Positions 19,116 through 28,501 of a stretch of 64,000 nt of DNA are shown piece after piece; position 1 is the first letter of the stretch, and every line of letters starts with the position of its first letter. Source of the stretch: JALZAQ01 sp038253885. Lineage in GTDB: Bacteria > Gemmatimonadota > Gemmatimonadetes > Gemmatimonadales > Gemmatimonadaceae. Below the pieces are notes generated by a model. It ran no database searches. It was not told the DNA's origin and saw only the letters and a program-made list of their open reading frames with translations. A program made the position numbers and the translations under genes. The stretch is from the NCBI GenBank assembly GCA_038253885.1, contig JBBSGP010000011.1:1-64000 (forward strand). Reading direction: 5' to 3'.

Positions 19116-19868
19116 GTGAAGATCGCGGTGTGCATCAAGCGCGTTCCGGACATGGAATCGCGCTTCAGGGTCGCGAGCTCGGGCACGACAGTGGATGAGT
19201 CCGGGCTCAAGTTCGACATCGGCGACTTTGACGGCTATGCGGTGGAGGTCGCGCTGCAGCTCAAGGAGAGGAGTGGCGCCGGAGAGATCACCGTCGTCTC
19301 CGTCGGACCGGACGTGGTTCAGGAGACTCTGCGCAAGGCATTGAGCATGGGCGCCGATCGCGCCGTGCAGCTCAAGACTGAGGCCATTCCCTTCGACGGA
19401 CTTGCCATCGCTCGCGCTCTCGCGGCCGAGCTAGGAGGTGGAGGCTACGACCTGATCCTCTTCGGCAAGGTCGCTCTCGACTCGTCGAACGGTGTCGTGG
19501 GAGCGATGACCGCCGAGCTGCTCGGCCTCCCGTGCGTCACCGCCGTCTCCAAGCTCGATGTGGGCGCCGGCCGGGGCAGCGCGCGCCGCGAGCTGGAAGG
19601 CGCGGCCGAGCTTCTCGCCTTTCCGCTACCGGCTGTGCTCACCATCGACGAAGGAATCGCGCGCCCGCGCTATCCCTCTCTCAAGGGCATAATGGCCGCG
19701 AAGAAGAAGCCGCTCGAGGTGCGCCCGGCGCAGCTTGGGGAGCAGAGGCTCTCCATCCGGAGCCTGGCGCTGCCACCCGAGCGCTCCGCCGGACGCATCG
19801 TCGGTGAGGGTCCGTCTGCCGTTCCGGAGCTCGTTCGCCTCCTGCAGACCGAGGCCAAGGTTCTCTGA
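19116..19868 (+). CDS. etfB: Electron transfer flavoprotein beta subunit
   Basis: This 250-residue protein opens with the EtfB motif KIAVCIKRVPD. It has GAMTAELLGLP in the AMP-binding region and the C-terminal KGIMAAKKKPL signature. With EtfA it forms the soluble flavoprotein that collects electrons from acyl-CoA dehydrogenases. The GTG at 19116 is chosen because AAGGGAGA sits about eight bases upstream; the longer frame upstream is non-coding. The stop shares one base with the etfA start (TGATG). Confidence 0.93.
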   Translation: MKIAVCIKRVPDMESRFRVASSGTTVDESGLKFDIGDFDGYAVEVALQLKERSGAGEITVVSVGPDVVQETLRKALSMGADRAVQLKTEAIPFDGLAIARALAAELGGGGYDLILFGKVALDSSNGVVGAMTAELLGLPCVTAVSKLDVGAGRGSARRELEGAAELLAFPLPAVLTIDEGIARPRYPSLKGIMAAKKKPLEVRPAQLGEQRLSIRSLALPPERSAGRIVGEGPSAVPELVRLLQTEAKVL

Positions 19869-20860
19869 TGTCGAACGTTCTGGCATACGCCGAGGCCCGC
19901 GGCGGAGAGCTACGGATGGTCGCCCTCGAGGCGGTGACGGCGGCGCGATCGCTCGCCGACGCGAGCGGCGTGGGGGGGGAGGTGCACGCCCTGCTCGTGG
20001 GGCCGCCCGGAATCGCCTCGGTCGCACCGCGCCTCGGCGCGCACGGCGCGGACGTGGTGATCGTGGTAGAGCACCCGGCGCTCGCGCTCTACAATCCGGA
20101 GGCCGTGACGTCCATCGTCGCCGACCGGGTGACGACGGGCCAATACCGCGTTGTGCTGTTCAGCGCCTCGGCGCAGGGCCGCGATCTCGCGCCGAGGGTG
20201 GCCGCCCGTCTCGGCGTGCCGCTCGCATCGGATGTCGTCGCCATCGAGAGCGCGGCGGAGCCACTCGTCCTGCGGCACCCCACGTACGCCGGCAAGGTGG
20301 TGGCCACGCTCGTCCTCGCCGCTACGCCCTCCCTGATCTCCTTGCGGCCGGGGGCCATCACCCTGGTCGAGAGCTCGCGCGCCGGTCGGGTGGAGAGCGG
20401 ATCGACGGTGGTCGACCCGGCCGCATCGCGCGTCGTCGTCACCGAGATGCTCGAGGGCGGTGGTGCGAAGCTCGACCTCGGCGATGCCCCGGTGATCGTC
20501 AGCGGAGGACGGGGGCTCCGGGCGGCCGAGAATTTCAGGCTGGTCGAGGAGCTCGCGGACGCGTTCGGAAACGCCGCCGTCGGCGCCACGCGCGCTGTCA
20601 CCGATGACGGCTGGCGCCCACACAGTGATCAGATCGGTCAGACCGGACGTCTCGTCAGTCCCGACCTGTACATCGCCGTCGGGATCTCGGGCGCCATCCA
20701 GCATCTCGCGGGAATGCGCACGTCCAAGACCATCGTCGCGATCAACAAGGACAAGGATGCCCCCATCTTCAAGATCGCCGACTACGGCATCGTGGGGGAC
20801 GTCCTGGAGGTGTTGCCGGTGCTGACGGCGGCGATCCGCGAGGCCAGGAAGTCTCACTAG
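19868..20860 (+). CDS. etfA: Electron transfer flavoprotein alpha subunit
   Basis: This 330-residue protein has the FAD-binding C-terminal half of EtfA. It includes SGGRGLRAAENF, then GQTGRLVSPDLYIAVGISGA, IQHLAGM and AINKDKDAPIFKIADYG. The N-terminal half is the EtfA domain that contacts EtfB. It passes electrons from acyl-CoA dehydrogenases to a membrane quinone reductase, for which the likely candidate lies 0.7 kb downstream. The start overlaps the etfB stop by one base. Confidence 0.94.
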   Translation: MSNVLAYAEARGGELRMVALEAVTAARSLADASGVGGEVHALLVGPPGIASVAPRLGAHGADVVIVVEHPALALYNPEAVTSIVADRVTTGQYRVVLFSASAQGRDLAPRVAARLGVPLASDVVAIESAAEPLVLRHPTYAGKVVATLVLAATPSLISLRPGAITLVESSRAGRVESGSTVVDPAASRVVVTEMLEGGGAKLDLGDAPVIVSGGRGLRAAENFRLVEELADAFGNAAVGATRAVTDDGWRPHSDQIGQTGRLVSPDLYIAVGISGAIQHLAGMRTSKTIVAINKDKDAPIFKIADYGIVGDVLEVLPVLTAAIREARKSH

Positions 20861-20922
20861 CTCGAGCGCGCGCTCGTTCATCGTTCCTTGATTCCCGGCG
20901 CCTCGGCCCTAGCTTCCGGCGC

Positions 20923-21564
20923 ATGCGATCCCTCCGATTCGGAGTTCCCGCGCTGCTCGCACTCGCGGGCGCCGCGCCCGTATCTGGGCAGCTTCTCGAG
21001 TCCCGTCGCGCGTTCGAGCCCGCGGTATCCCTCTGGATCGGGCCGACAATCTTCGGCCCGCGTGTCAGCGTGGGCGGTCAGGATTACAGCTACAGCAGCT
21101 CCGTTTCTCTGGGGTTGCGCGCGGAAAGATCGATCACTCGACGCGCCGGGATCATGGGCGACGTCAGTGTCGCTCCCCTCTCGAAGATCTCCCAGCGAAG
21201 CGCGATATCTCGCTCCGATTCCTCGCGCGCGCTGGTGTTCAGGGCCGATGCCGCGCTCGGTTGGCGATTCAAGCCTCGCGCGCCCGTGTTCTTCTTCGTC
21301 GGCGGCGGAATCGTGGGTGCGAGCCGCCGCGCCGGACCGGCCGGTGGATCCGCGACCGACCCCGAAGTGACATACGGCCTGGGCTACGACGGCAGCTCCG
21401 GGGGGGCGGGCGGTTGGAGCTTTCGCGCCGGATACCAGGGCTACGTCGTCTTTCCTGGCAAGCCCCCTGCAGCCGCCAGCGGGTCGGCGCAGCCGGTGGC
21501 CCGTTCCAGCACGCACGACTTCTCGATCCAACTGGGCGCGCGCTACACCTTCTCGCGCCGATAA
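20923..21564 (+). CDS. Predicted outer-membrane beta-barrel protein
   Basis: This 213-residue protein has a signal peptide (about residues 1-22, ending VSGQ) followed by short amphipathic beta strands with Gly and aromatic girdles, and a C-terminal ARYTFSRR strand. The size suggests an eight-stranded barrel of the small outer-membrane protein type. It is unusual that it sits between etfA and the ETF quinone reductase gene. It could be a structural protein with no role in that pathway. Confidence 0.6.
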   Translation: MRSLRFGVPALLALAGAAPVSGQLLESRRAFEPAVSLWIGPTIFGPRVSVGGQDYSYSSSVSLGLRAERSITRRAGIMGDVSVAPLSKISQRSAISRSDSSRALVFRADAALGWRFKPRAPVFFFVGGGIVGASRRAGPAGGSATDPEVTYGLGYDGSSGGAGGWSFRAGYQGYVVFPGKPPAAASGSAQPVARSSTHDFSIQLGARYTFSRR

Positions 21565-21580
21565 TGCCGGATCGGCGGCC

Positions 21581-23662
21581 GTGACCACGCACAACGTGGT
21601 GTTTCTCTTCGTGGTGGTGATCGCCGCCGGCTTCTTCGCGCGCAACGTCCAGCGTCTCGTGGGTTACCTCGGCGTCGGACTGACCGAGCAGCGCTTCGAT
21701 CATCCGATGCTGCGTCTGCGCAACGTCGCCTCAATCGCTCTGGGACAGAAGAAGCTCCTGCGAGAGCCCGTCGCCGGGATCATGCACGCGCTCATCTTCT
21801 GGGGCTTCTGCGTTCTGACCGCTGGAACCACCGAGCTCATCGTGCAGGGAATCTTCCCCTCCTTCTCCTACAGTGCCCTGCCGACGTGGGCGTATGCGGC
21901 TTACTCGATCTCTCAGGACCTGTTCGGCACGCTCGTGTTGGCGGCGATCGCTTTCGCGTTCTACCGGCGGCTCGTCATACGTCCGAAGCGGCTCTCCGGT
22001 GATCACCTGGAACAGATGGACGCTTTCATCATCCTGGCCGCGATCGGCGGCTTGATGATCACAATGTTCCTCACAAATGCGCTCCTGCTCGTCGCGGAGC
22101 CGGGATCGGTGGTGCGGGAAAAGCCGGTCTCCCAGGGCGTGGCCATGGCGCTATCGTCCCTCAGCCCGTCCACCGCCGGCACAGCTCACCAGATCAGTTG
22201 GTGGGTGCACGCATCGCTCGTCCTCGGTTTTCTCAACTATCTGCCGTACTCGAAGCATCTCCACATCCTCACGTCGATTCCGAACGTCTACTTCTCCAAC
22301 GCGCAGGGTCCAGGGGCCAAAGGCGCGATGCGGTTTCTCGACCTGGAATCGGACGGAATCGAACAGTTCGGCGCGTCGGATGTGGACCAGCTCACCTGGA
22401 AGGATCTGCTGGACGGGTACTCGTGCACCGAGTGCGGCCGCTGCACGGCGGCATGCCCTGCCAACATCACCGGCAAGGTACTGAGCCCGAGAAAGATCAT
22501 CATCAACACCCGTCAGAGATTGATGGAGAAGGCGCCGCTGCTGCTCGGCGACCGCTCAGAGTCACGCGAGCATCGCCTGGTGCACGGGGAGGGCGGCGAC
22601 GCCGGCGGCGGCCCTGCGACCGAAGTGATGGACCGGCGGCTTCTCGATGGCTACATCACGGAGGAAGAGCTCTGGCAGTGCACCACCTGCCGCGCCTGCA
22701 TCCAGGAATGCCCAGTAGGCATCGAGCATCTCGATCACATCATGGATCTCCGGCGCGATCTGGTGCTGATGCAGTCGCGCTTCCCGGAAGAAGTGCTTCC
22801 CGCATTCGAGTCCATGGAGCGCAACGGCAGTCCGTGGGCGTTTCAGGCTGCAGATCGCGCGCGCTGGGCAGAGGGGCTCGACATTCCCACCATGGCTCAG
22901 CTGTCGGAGCAGGGCCGCCATCCTGAGGTGCTGTTCTGGGTGGGTTGCATGGGCTCGTTCGACGATCGCGCGAAGCGCATCGCGCGCGCCTTCGCCCAGG
23001 TGATGCAGGCTGCCGGCATTGATTTCGGCATCCTCGGACAGGAGGAGAGCTGCAACGGTGATCCGGCGCGGCGGCTCGGCAACGAATATCTCTACCAGAT
23101 GCTCGCCCGGCAGAACATCGAGACATTGAACCGGTACCACGTCTCCACCGTGGTCACGCTCTGTCCGCATTGCTTCCATCAGATCGGCAACGAATACCCG
23201 CAGCTGGGCGGTAACTACGAGGTGATTCATCACTCGACGTACATCGAGCGCCTGCTCCAGGAGGGTCGCGTCCCGCTGGCCGGCGTGGCCGATCAGGCTC
23301 CCGCCTCGATCGTCTACCATGACAGCTGCTACCTGGGCCGCTACAACGACGTCTACGAGGCTCCGCGAGAGACGCTGCGGCGCGCGCTCCCGGTGGTGGA
23401 TCTGATCGAGGCGCCGCGGCATGGGGATCGCGGCCTCTGCTGCGGCGCCGGAGGCGGGCGAATGTTCATGGAAGAGCGGCAGGGGAAGCGCATCAACGCC
23501 GAGCGCAGCGAGGAGCTGCTCGCGACCGGCGCCGAGGCCATCGCCGTCGCTTGTCCTTTCTGTATGACAATGATCAGCGACGGCGTGAAAGGCCAGGGCT
23601 CGGCCGTTCCCGTGCTCGACATCTCGGAAGTCGTGGCCGCACGTCTGGCGGTTCGGCAATGA
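21581..23662 (+). CDS. Membrane iron-sulfur oxidoreductase, probable EtfAB:menaquinone oxidoreductase (EMO type)
   Basis: This 693-residue protein has about five N-terminal membrane helices with His in some of them, possible haem ligands as in NarI-like domains. Two [4Fe-4S] motifs follow: CTECGRCTAACP near residue 282 and CTTCRACIQECP near 367. Two cysteine-rich CCG domains come last, with WVGCMGS...ESCNGDPARR and HDSCYLGRY...LCCGAGGGRM. This is the architecture of the heterodisulfide-reductase-like membrane proteins known as EMO, which take electrons from EtfAB into menaquinone. The etfBA genes just upstream support this. The start is a GTG, and the stop overlaps the next start (ATGA). Confidence 0.82.
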   Translation: MTTHNVVFLFVVVIAAGFFARNVQRLVGYLGVGLTEQRFDHPMLRLRNVASIALGQKKLLREPVAGIMHALIFWGFCVLTAGTTELIVQGIFPSFSYSALPTWAYAAYSISQDLFGTLVLAAIAFAFYRRLVIRPKRLSGDHLEQMDAFIILAAIGGLMITMFLTNALLLVAEPGSVVREKPVSQGVAMALSSLSPSTAGTAHQISWWVHASLVLGFLNYLPYSKHLHILTSIPNVYFSNAQGPGAKGAMRFLDLESDGIEQFGASDVDQLTWKDLLDGYSCTECGRCTAACPANITGKVLSPRKIIINTRQRLMEKAPLLLGDRSESREHRLVHGEGGDAGGGPATEVMDRRLLDGYITEEELWQCTTCRACIQECPVGIEHLDHIMDLRRDLVLMQSRFPEEVLPAFESMERNGSPWAFQAADRARWAEGLDIPTMAQLSEQGRHPEVLFWVGCMGSFDDRAKRIARAFAQVMQAAGIDFGILGQEESCNGDPARRLGNEYLYQMLARQNIETLNRYHVSTVVTLCPHCFHQIGNEYPQLGGNYEVIHHSTYIERLLQEGRVPLAGVADQAPASIVYHDSCYLGRYNDVYEAPRETLRRALPVVDLIEAPRHGDRGLCCGAGGGRMFMEERQGKRINAERSEELLATGAEAIAVACPFCMTMISDGVKGQGSAVPVLDISEVVAARLAVRQ

Positions 23663-24522
23663 CACCGGCAGACGGCCGCATCGAGAGCGTCTCCGACACC
23701 GCGCTGTGGGTGGCGGTCTATCGCGCGATGGAGACCGACCGTCCCGACGCGCACTTTCGTGACCCCTTCGCCCGGCGACTGGCCGGGGAACGGGGTGAGC
23801 AGATCATGCGGTCCGTGCCAGCGGGTCGGTGGATGGCGTGGGCGATGATCGTTCGCACAGCGGTGTTCGACGAGATCATCATGGCGCAGGTTCGCGGCGG
23901 TGCGGACACGGTGCTGAACCTCGCGGCGGGGCTGGATACCCGGCCATATCGGCTCGAGTTGCCCCGTGCACTGCGCTGGGTGGACGTGGATCTGCCGGCG
24001 ATGATCGAGTACAAGCAAAAGCAGCTCGCTGGGCAGCGGCCGATATGTCAGCTCGAGAGCGTGGCGCTCGATCTGGCGGACGCCGCCGGTCGCCGCGCTC
24101 TATTCGCGCGCCTGGGCGCGCAGGGATCGAGGGTCCTGGTGGTGACCGAGGGTCTTCTGATCTATCTGCGGCCCGAGGAAGTGGGCTCGTTGGCGAGCGA
24201 TCTGCACGCCCAACCCACCTTCTCGCACTGGCTCAGCGATCTGGCGTCCCCGATGCTGCTGCAATGGATGCAGAGGCGCACGCGCCAGGCCCTGGCCGCG
24301 GGGAACGCCGCTTTCCAGTTCGGACCAGAAGAAGGCCCCGCCTTCTTTGCATCGTACGGGTGGAAGCTCGCCGAACTGCGATGGTCGCTCGAGGAGGCGC
24401 GACGTCTCCATCGCGAGATGCCCGCCGCGTGGCTGATGCGCCTGATATCCTATCTTCGCGGAGCCAAGGAAAGGGAAGCGGGAAAACGGATGAGCAGCAT
24501 CATCCTTCTCGAGCGCGCCTGA
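23659..24522 (+). CDS. SAM-dependent methyltransferase of the leucine carboxyl methyltransferase-like family
   Basis: This 287-residue protein opens with a conserved SDTALWVAVYRAMET segment and has AAGLDTRPYRL in the SAM-binding site. It then has DVDLPAMIEYK and VTEGLLIYL, all hallmarks of the LCMT/PPM1-like bacterial methyltransferases. The bacterial targets are mostly unknown. The start overlaps the preceding oxidoreductase stop (ATGA), so it is in the etf-linked operon. Its last 23 bp overlap the convergent methyltransferase gene. Confidence 0.82.
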   Translation: MTPADGRIESVSDTALWVAVYRAMETDRPDAHFRDPFARRLAGERGEQIMRSVPAGRWMAWAMIVRTAVFDEIIMAQVRGGADTVLNLAAGLDTRPYRLELPRALRWVDVDLPAMIEYKQKQLAGQRPICQLESVALDLADAAGRRALFARLGAQGSRVLVVTEGLLIYLRPEEVGSLASDLHAQPTFSHWLSDLASPMLLQWMQRRTRQALAAGNAAFQFGPEEGPAFFASYGWKLAELRWSLEEARRLHREMPAAWLMRLISYLRGAKEREAGKRMSSIILLERA

Positions 24523-25186
24523 TCGAGTAGACCGTCACCTGCTGCCGGATCTCGCCGGCGACGTAGGGATGAGTTTTCTGACTGGCCACCACCATGTTCC
24601 GGCGACCACACGCCTCGATGAAGGCCGGAGCGGCTGGCCGCCCTGGATCGGCGATCAGTGCCTCACCCGCTCCCGTGAGAGTTCGCGCCAGCACCTCCGC
24701 CACGAGCTCGGCGTGGTTGACTTCGTACAGCACGTCGGCCGCCGCGACGCAGTCGAAAGTGCCGAGATCGTCCGGGAGAGCGCGCCAGTCCACGATGCGA
24801 GCTTCCGGCTCACGTGAGAGCTCCCGCCAGGCGTTCGCGCGGGTGAAGCGCAGAGCATCCTCGTAATAGTCGGTCGCCAGCACGTCGAAGCCGGCCCGCA
24901 TCGCGCAGAGCGTCACCAGGCCCAGACCACATCCGAGCTCGAGCAGGCTACGGCCCGATCCATCGCGCTCGAGAACCGCCGTGGCGAGAATGAGTGCCGA
25001 GGGCCAGAGGTCGCACCAGTAGGGCAGGCGCTCATCGCGGGCGAAGTCCTCCTCGCTCACGAGATCGTCGAAGTTACCGGGTTTCACCAGCTCGATCGTC
25101 TGCCCCCCGATCTGCACCTGCGCCGCCGCGGTGACGAACCTCCGGCTCAGCTCACTCAGAAGCGCGTCCCCGACCATCTCCCTCAC
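24500..25186 (-). CDS. Class I SAM-dependent methyltransferase (METTL-like)
   Basis: This 228-residue protein has the SAM-binding core LLELGCGLGLVTL followed by DVLATDYYEDALRFTRAN and a later AADVLYE. The N-terminal PYWCDLWPSALILA stretch is typical of METTL/FAM86-type protein lysine methyltransferases and related bacterial proteins. The substrate is unknown. The start overlaps the moeA stop (ATGA), so it is the last gene of the molybdenum-cofactor operon. Confidence 0.8.
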   Translation of the reverse strand: MREMVGDALLSELSRRFVTAAAQVQIGGQTIELVKPGNFDDLVSEEDFARDERLPYWCDLWPSALILATAVLERDGSGRSLLELGCGLGLVTLCAMRAGFDVLATDYYEDALRFTRANAWRELSREPEARIVDWRALPDDLGTFDCVAAADVLYEVNHAELVAEVLARTLTGAGEALIADPGRPAAPAFIEACGRRNMVVASQKTHPYVAGEIRQQVTVYSIRRAREG

Positions 25187-26433
25187 AACTCGAAGCGCTC
25201 CGAGAGATACGCGTCCTCTCCCAACAACAACGCGTTGAGGCTTTCACCCTTCTCGCAGCGCTTGCGGTCCGGAGGCACGACCAGAAGGGCGTTCGCGAGC
25301 GCCATCGACGTCAGAATGCCGGATCCCTGACTTCCCGTCAGACGGGCAGTGAGCCTGCCATCGGGATGCGGACTGACGACGGCGCGCAGGAAGTGGATGA
25401 GCGAGGCACCGATGGAGATCGTCTCTTCCAGGATCACCCGAACGGGGCGACGGAACGGTCGGGCGTCCCCCAGCATCTTCCGGATCACGGGCCGCACGAA
25501 GAGATCGAAGGTGACCATCGTCGAGACAGGGTTCCCGGGCAGCCCGAGCCAGGGCATGCCTTGAAGAAGCCCGAACCCGATCGGTGCTCCTGGCCGCATC
25601 CGCACCTTCCAGAAGCGAAGCTCGGCCCCGAGCTCCGCCAGCACACTTCGCACGTAGTCGAACTCGCCGACGGAGATTCCCGCCGTCGTGATCAACAGGT
25701 CGGCACCGAGGCCCTCGCGGAGGCGCGCGCGGAGATCGGTGGGATCGTCGCGCGCCACCCCGAGGCTCACGGGCACCCCCCCAGCAAGGCGGATCAGCGC
25801 GTCGAGCGTGTAGCTGTTGGAGCTCACGATCTTGCGACCGGCCAGCACCTCGGCGAAGCCATCGACATCGACGAGCTCATCACCGGACCCCAGGAAGGCG
25901 ACGAGCGGCTTCCGGGAGACGATCACCCGGGCCGCGCCGACGGAGGAGAGAACACCGATTTGAGCGGCCGAGAGCGGGGTGCCGGCCGCCAGGACCTGTG
26001 CACCGATGTGGATGTCCTCTCCGCGGCGGCGGATGTTCTTTCCGACGTCGCGCGCGTCCCGCACCGAGACTCGCTCGGCGCCGCCATCGGTGTCTTCGAC
26101 CCGGATCACGCTGTCGCATCCTTCCGGCAGCGGGGCGCCGGTCATGATCCGCATCGCGCTGCCGCGTGGTAGCGCTCGCGAGGCAAACGCGCCCGCCGCG
26201 ATGGTCTCCAGCACGGGGATGGAGATCGGAGCCTCCGGCGCCGCCCCCCTGACGTCCTCACCATGAACGGCGTAGCCATCCATGGCGGAGTTGTCCCACG
26301 CGGGCAGCGTGACGGGCGAGATGACGTCGCTTGCCAGAACGCGGCCCAACGAATCGCGGAGCGTCACTTCCTCGCTGTCGAGCTGCCGGATATCGGCCAG
26401 GATGCGCTCGCTCGCCTCGGCGACCTCCAGCAT
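25183..26433 (-). CDS. moeA: Molybdopterin molybdenumtransferase MoeA
   Basis: This 416-residue protein has the MoeA landmarks: AWDNSAMDGYAV near residue 45, then GDELV, TTAGISVGEFDYV and GLPGNPVS in the molybdopterin-binding domain. MoeA inserts molybdate into adenylated molybdopterin to make Moco. The operon also holds mobB, mobA and fdhD. The start overlaps the preceding carboxypeptidase stop by one base (TGATG). Confidence 0.93.
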   Translation of the reverse strand: MLEVAEASERILADIRQLDSEEVTLRDSLGRVLASDVISPVTLPAWDNSAMDGYAVHGEDVRGAAPEAPISIPVLETIAAGAFASRALPRGSAMRIMTGAPLPEGCDSVIRVEDTDGGAERVSVRDARDVGKNIRRRGEDIHIGAQVLAAGTPLSAAQIGVLSSVGAARVIVSRKPLVAFLGSGDELVDVDGFAEVLAGRKIVSSNSYTLDALIRLAGGVPVSLGVARDDPTDLRARLREGLGADLLITTAGISVGEFDYVRSVLAELGAELRFWKVRMRPGAPIGFGLLQGMPWLGLPGNPVSTMVTFDLFVRPVIRKMLGDARPFRRPVRVILEETISIGASLIHFLRAVVSPHPDGRLTARLTGSQGSGILTSMALANALLVVPPDRKRCEKGESLNALLLGEDAYLSERFEL

Positions 26434-27962
26434 CAGCGCGAGCTCGAGCCGAGCGTCAGGCCTGCCAGACGTACTCCAATGGCATCCTGCACGCGCTCGA
26501 CATCCCGCACCGGAACCGTCCAGTTGTTGCAGAGCGCGCTGAAGAGGAGCGTCCGTCCATCGGCAGTCGTGACGTAGCCCGAGAGGGATCGGGCGTTCGC
26601 GATGCTTCCGGTCTTTGCGTGCAGGTTGCCCTCGGCCGGTGTGCCGCGCATCCGGTTCCGGATGGTGCCGTCGACGCCGGCGATCGGCAAGGCGTCATAG
26701 AATGCCCGGAAAGCGGTGTCGCGGCGGACGGCTGCGAGCGTCCGCACGATCGTCTCCGGCGAGAGATAGTCATAGCGCGAGAGACCGCTGCCATCGCGGA
26801 TGACGTAGCCGTCGGGCGAGGCGCCCCACTGGGTCAGCTGCCGCGCGGCGACCTTCCGCCCGCTGTCGGCCGTGCCCGCGCCGCCGCGCTCCAACCCGAG
26901 AGTGCGAAGAAGGATCTCCGCGATCTGATTCTGGGAGGGCTTGAGCAACGGCGGCATGATCTCGCGCAGCGGAGGCGACTTCATGGCGAACAGCGTATCG
27001 ATCGTCCCGGTGGACGGGAGAAGAGCACCGACGACGACAATGCCCCGATCGGTGAGCGCCTCGGACAACGCCGCGATAAGAGCACGCGCCGGCTCGGCGT
27101 AACTCATGTCGAGTGAGACGCTGTCGCCCGGGGCGACGCTCCCGGCGACGATGACCCCTCCGGTCGCGGAGTCGCGCTGCAATACCACGTGCGAGCCCGC
27201 GCTCCGGCGAGTTGGCACCGCCGAGACGGTGATGACGGCACTGTCGGGTCGAGGCTCCGTCACGGCGAGCACTCGAAGTGCCGGAAAGCGACGAGCCGGA
27301 CGCGTGATCGCCTGCGCGGGATCGCCAGGCCGAGCCCCGCCCTTCACGATCACCCGGGTGAAGCCCTCGTTGAAGTAGAGCTCGTCCACGCCCGCCGAGA
27401 AGGCGTCGTCCATGTTGTCCCATGACCATCCGCCGCCCCAGATCGCGCCAGGAAACACGTCGTCACCGGGCACGATGCGACCGGCGATCCTGGTGATGCC
27501 CCGGCTCGCCAATGAGTCGGCCATCTCGCGAAGCGGAATCATGGCGTCGGTGCGCATGTGATCGCTCCACGTCGGATCTCCTCGTCCATGCACGATCAGA
27601 TCCCCATCGAGAACGCCGCCGCGTCGTGGACCTCGCCCCGTTACCGTGGTCACGAAGCGAAAGTCCGGTCCGAGCTGCGCCAGCGCCACCGCTCCGGTGA
27701 TGATCTTCATGTTGGACGCGGGCATGAAGAGCTTCCCCGCCTCGAGCGAGTACAGAGTGTCGGCGCGATCCGGGTCGACGATCAGAATCCCCCAGTGCGC
27801 GTTACGAAAAGCCGGCTCGGCCACCATCGAGTCGATGGCGCGCACCAGAGCTTGGCGGGAGGACGCCGGCGGGCCGGCCGTGGCGCGTATGGCGCCGCCA
27901 CCCACGGTCGTGCATCCAGCGATCGCGGCGAGCGCGAGCAACCGCATGCCATCGCGCCTCAT
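26433..27962 (-). CDS. dacB: D-alanyl-D-alanine carboxypeptidase/endopeptidase, PBP4 (DacB) type, lipoprotein-like
   Basis: This 509-residue protein has a signal peptide with lipobox (AIAGC, Cys near residue 17). It has the three penicillin-binding motifs: SNMK (S83 to K86), SQN in the middle and KTG near residue 455. The long insert between the first two motifs is typical of the PBP4 family, which trims and cuts peptidoglycan peptides in the periplasm. The frame is open upstream to 28265, but that part overlaps mobB; the ATG at 27962 shares one base with the mobB stop. It is out of place in a Moco operon. Confidence 0.9.
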   Translation of the reverse strand: MRRDGMRLLALAAIAGCTTVGGGAIRATAGPPASSRQALVRAIDSMVAEPAFRNAHWGILIVDPDRADTLYSLEAGKLFMPASNMKIITGAVALAQLGPDFRFVTTVTGRGPRRGGVLDGDLIVHGRGDPTWSDHMRTDAMIPLREMADSLASRGITRIAGRIVPGDDVFPGAIWGGGWSWDNMDDAFSAGVDELYFNEGFTRVIVKGGARPGDPAQAITRPARRFPALRVLAVTEPRPDSAVITVSAVPTRRSAGSHVVLQRDSATGGVIVAGSVAPGDSVSLDMSYAEPARALIAALSEALTDRGIVVVGALLPSTGTIDTLFAMKSPPLREIMPPLLKPSQNQIAEILLRTLGLERGGAGTADSGRKVAARQLTQWGASPDGYVIRDGSGLSRYDYLSPETIVRTLAAVRRDTAFRAFYDALPIAGVDGTIRNRMRGTPAEGNLHAKTGSIANARSLSGYVTTADGRTLLFSALCNNWTVPVRDVERVQDAIGVRLAGLTLGSSSR

Positions 27963-28501
27963 CAGGCGGTTTTCCGGCGACCCATGATCCGCCGTTCCAC
28001 CAGCTCGGTGAGTGTGGAGAGCCAACGCGGCTCGTCGAAGTGGATCGTGGAAACGTCCCAGTCGGTTCGGGAAGAGTCGGTGACGATCACCAGGTAGTGC
28101 GCCGCCTCGGGCGTGCCGCGTTCGTAGAGCGGCTCGGCGTGCGCCTGCACTCGGTAGACCTCGATCTTGGGCAGGGAGGATTTCTTGAAGCCTTCGCACA
28201 GCACCACGTCGGCATCTTCCATGTAGCGTTCGGCGATCTCCTCTGGTCCGAGCTCGTCGCTCCACCGCTCGATCAGCGCGAACTTGTCCGGCGAGACCAT
28301 CGCGACCTTGGCCGCCTGTCCCTCGTGATAGTGGCGGTACGTGTCGGTGGTCGCCGGGTCCACGTTGAAGGTGTGTGAGCCATGTTTGATCGTCATCACG
28401 CGATGTCCGCGGCCGTGCAGCTCGGCAGCCAGCCGCGTGACGAGGGTCGTCTTGCCGCTATGCTTCCGGCCGATCACGGCCACCATCGGTGGTCGAGGCA
28501 T
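27962..28501 (-). CDS. mobB: Molybdopterin-guanine dinucleotide biosynthesis adaptor MobB
   Basis: This 179-residue P-loop protein has GRKHSGKTTLVTRL at the N terminus, KHGSHTF, and ADVVLCEGFKKS, which are MobB-family motifs. MobB binds GTP and assists MobA in attaching GMP to Moco. The ATG at 28501 was chosen over the earlier start codons because GCGGAG lies just upstream. The gene overlaps the end of mobA by 44 bp and shares one base with the next gene downstream. Confidence 0.88.
   Translation of the reverse strand: MPRPPMVAVIGRKHSGKTTLVTRLAAELHGRGHRVMTIKHGSHTFNVDPATTDTYRHYHEGQAAKVAMVSPDKFALIERWSDELGPEEIAERYMEDADVVLCEGFKKSSLPKIEVYRVQAHAEPLYERGTPEAAHYLVIVTDSSRTDWDVSTIHFDEPRWLSTLTELVERRIMGRRKTA

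Noticed and set aside
20863..20876. CGAGCGCGCGCTCG palindrome after etfA
   Set aside because: The stem is only five base pairs, there is no T-run, and the sequence could arise by chance in GC-rich DNA. I do not call it a terminator.
27963..28265. Upstream extension of the PBP4-type gene
   Set aside because: It overlaps mobB in another frame. The lipobox signal peptide shows that the real start is at 27962.
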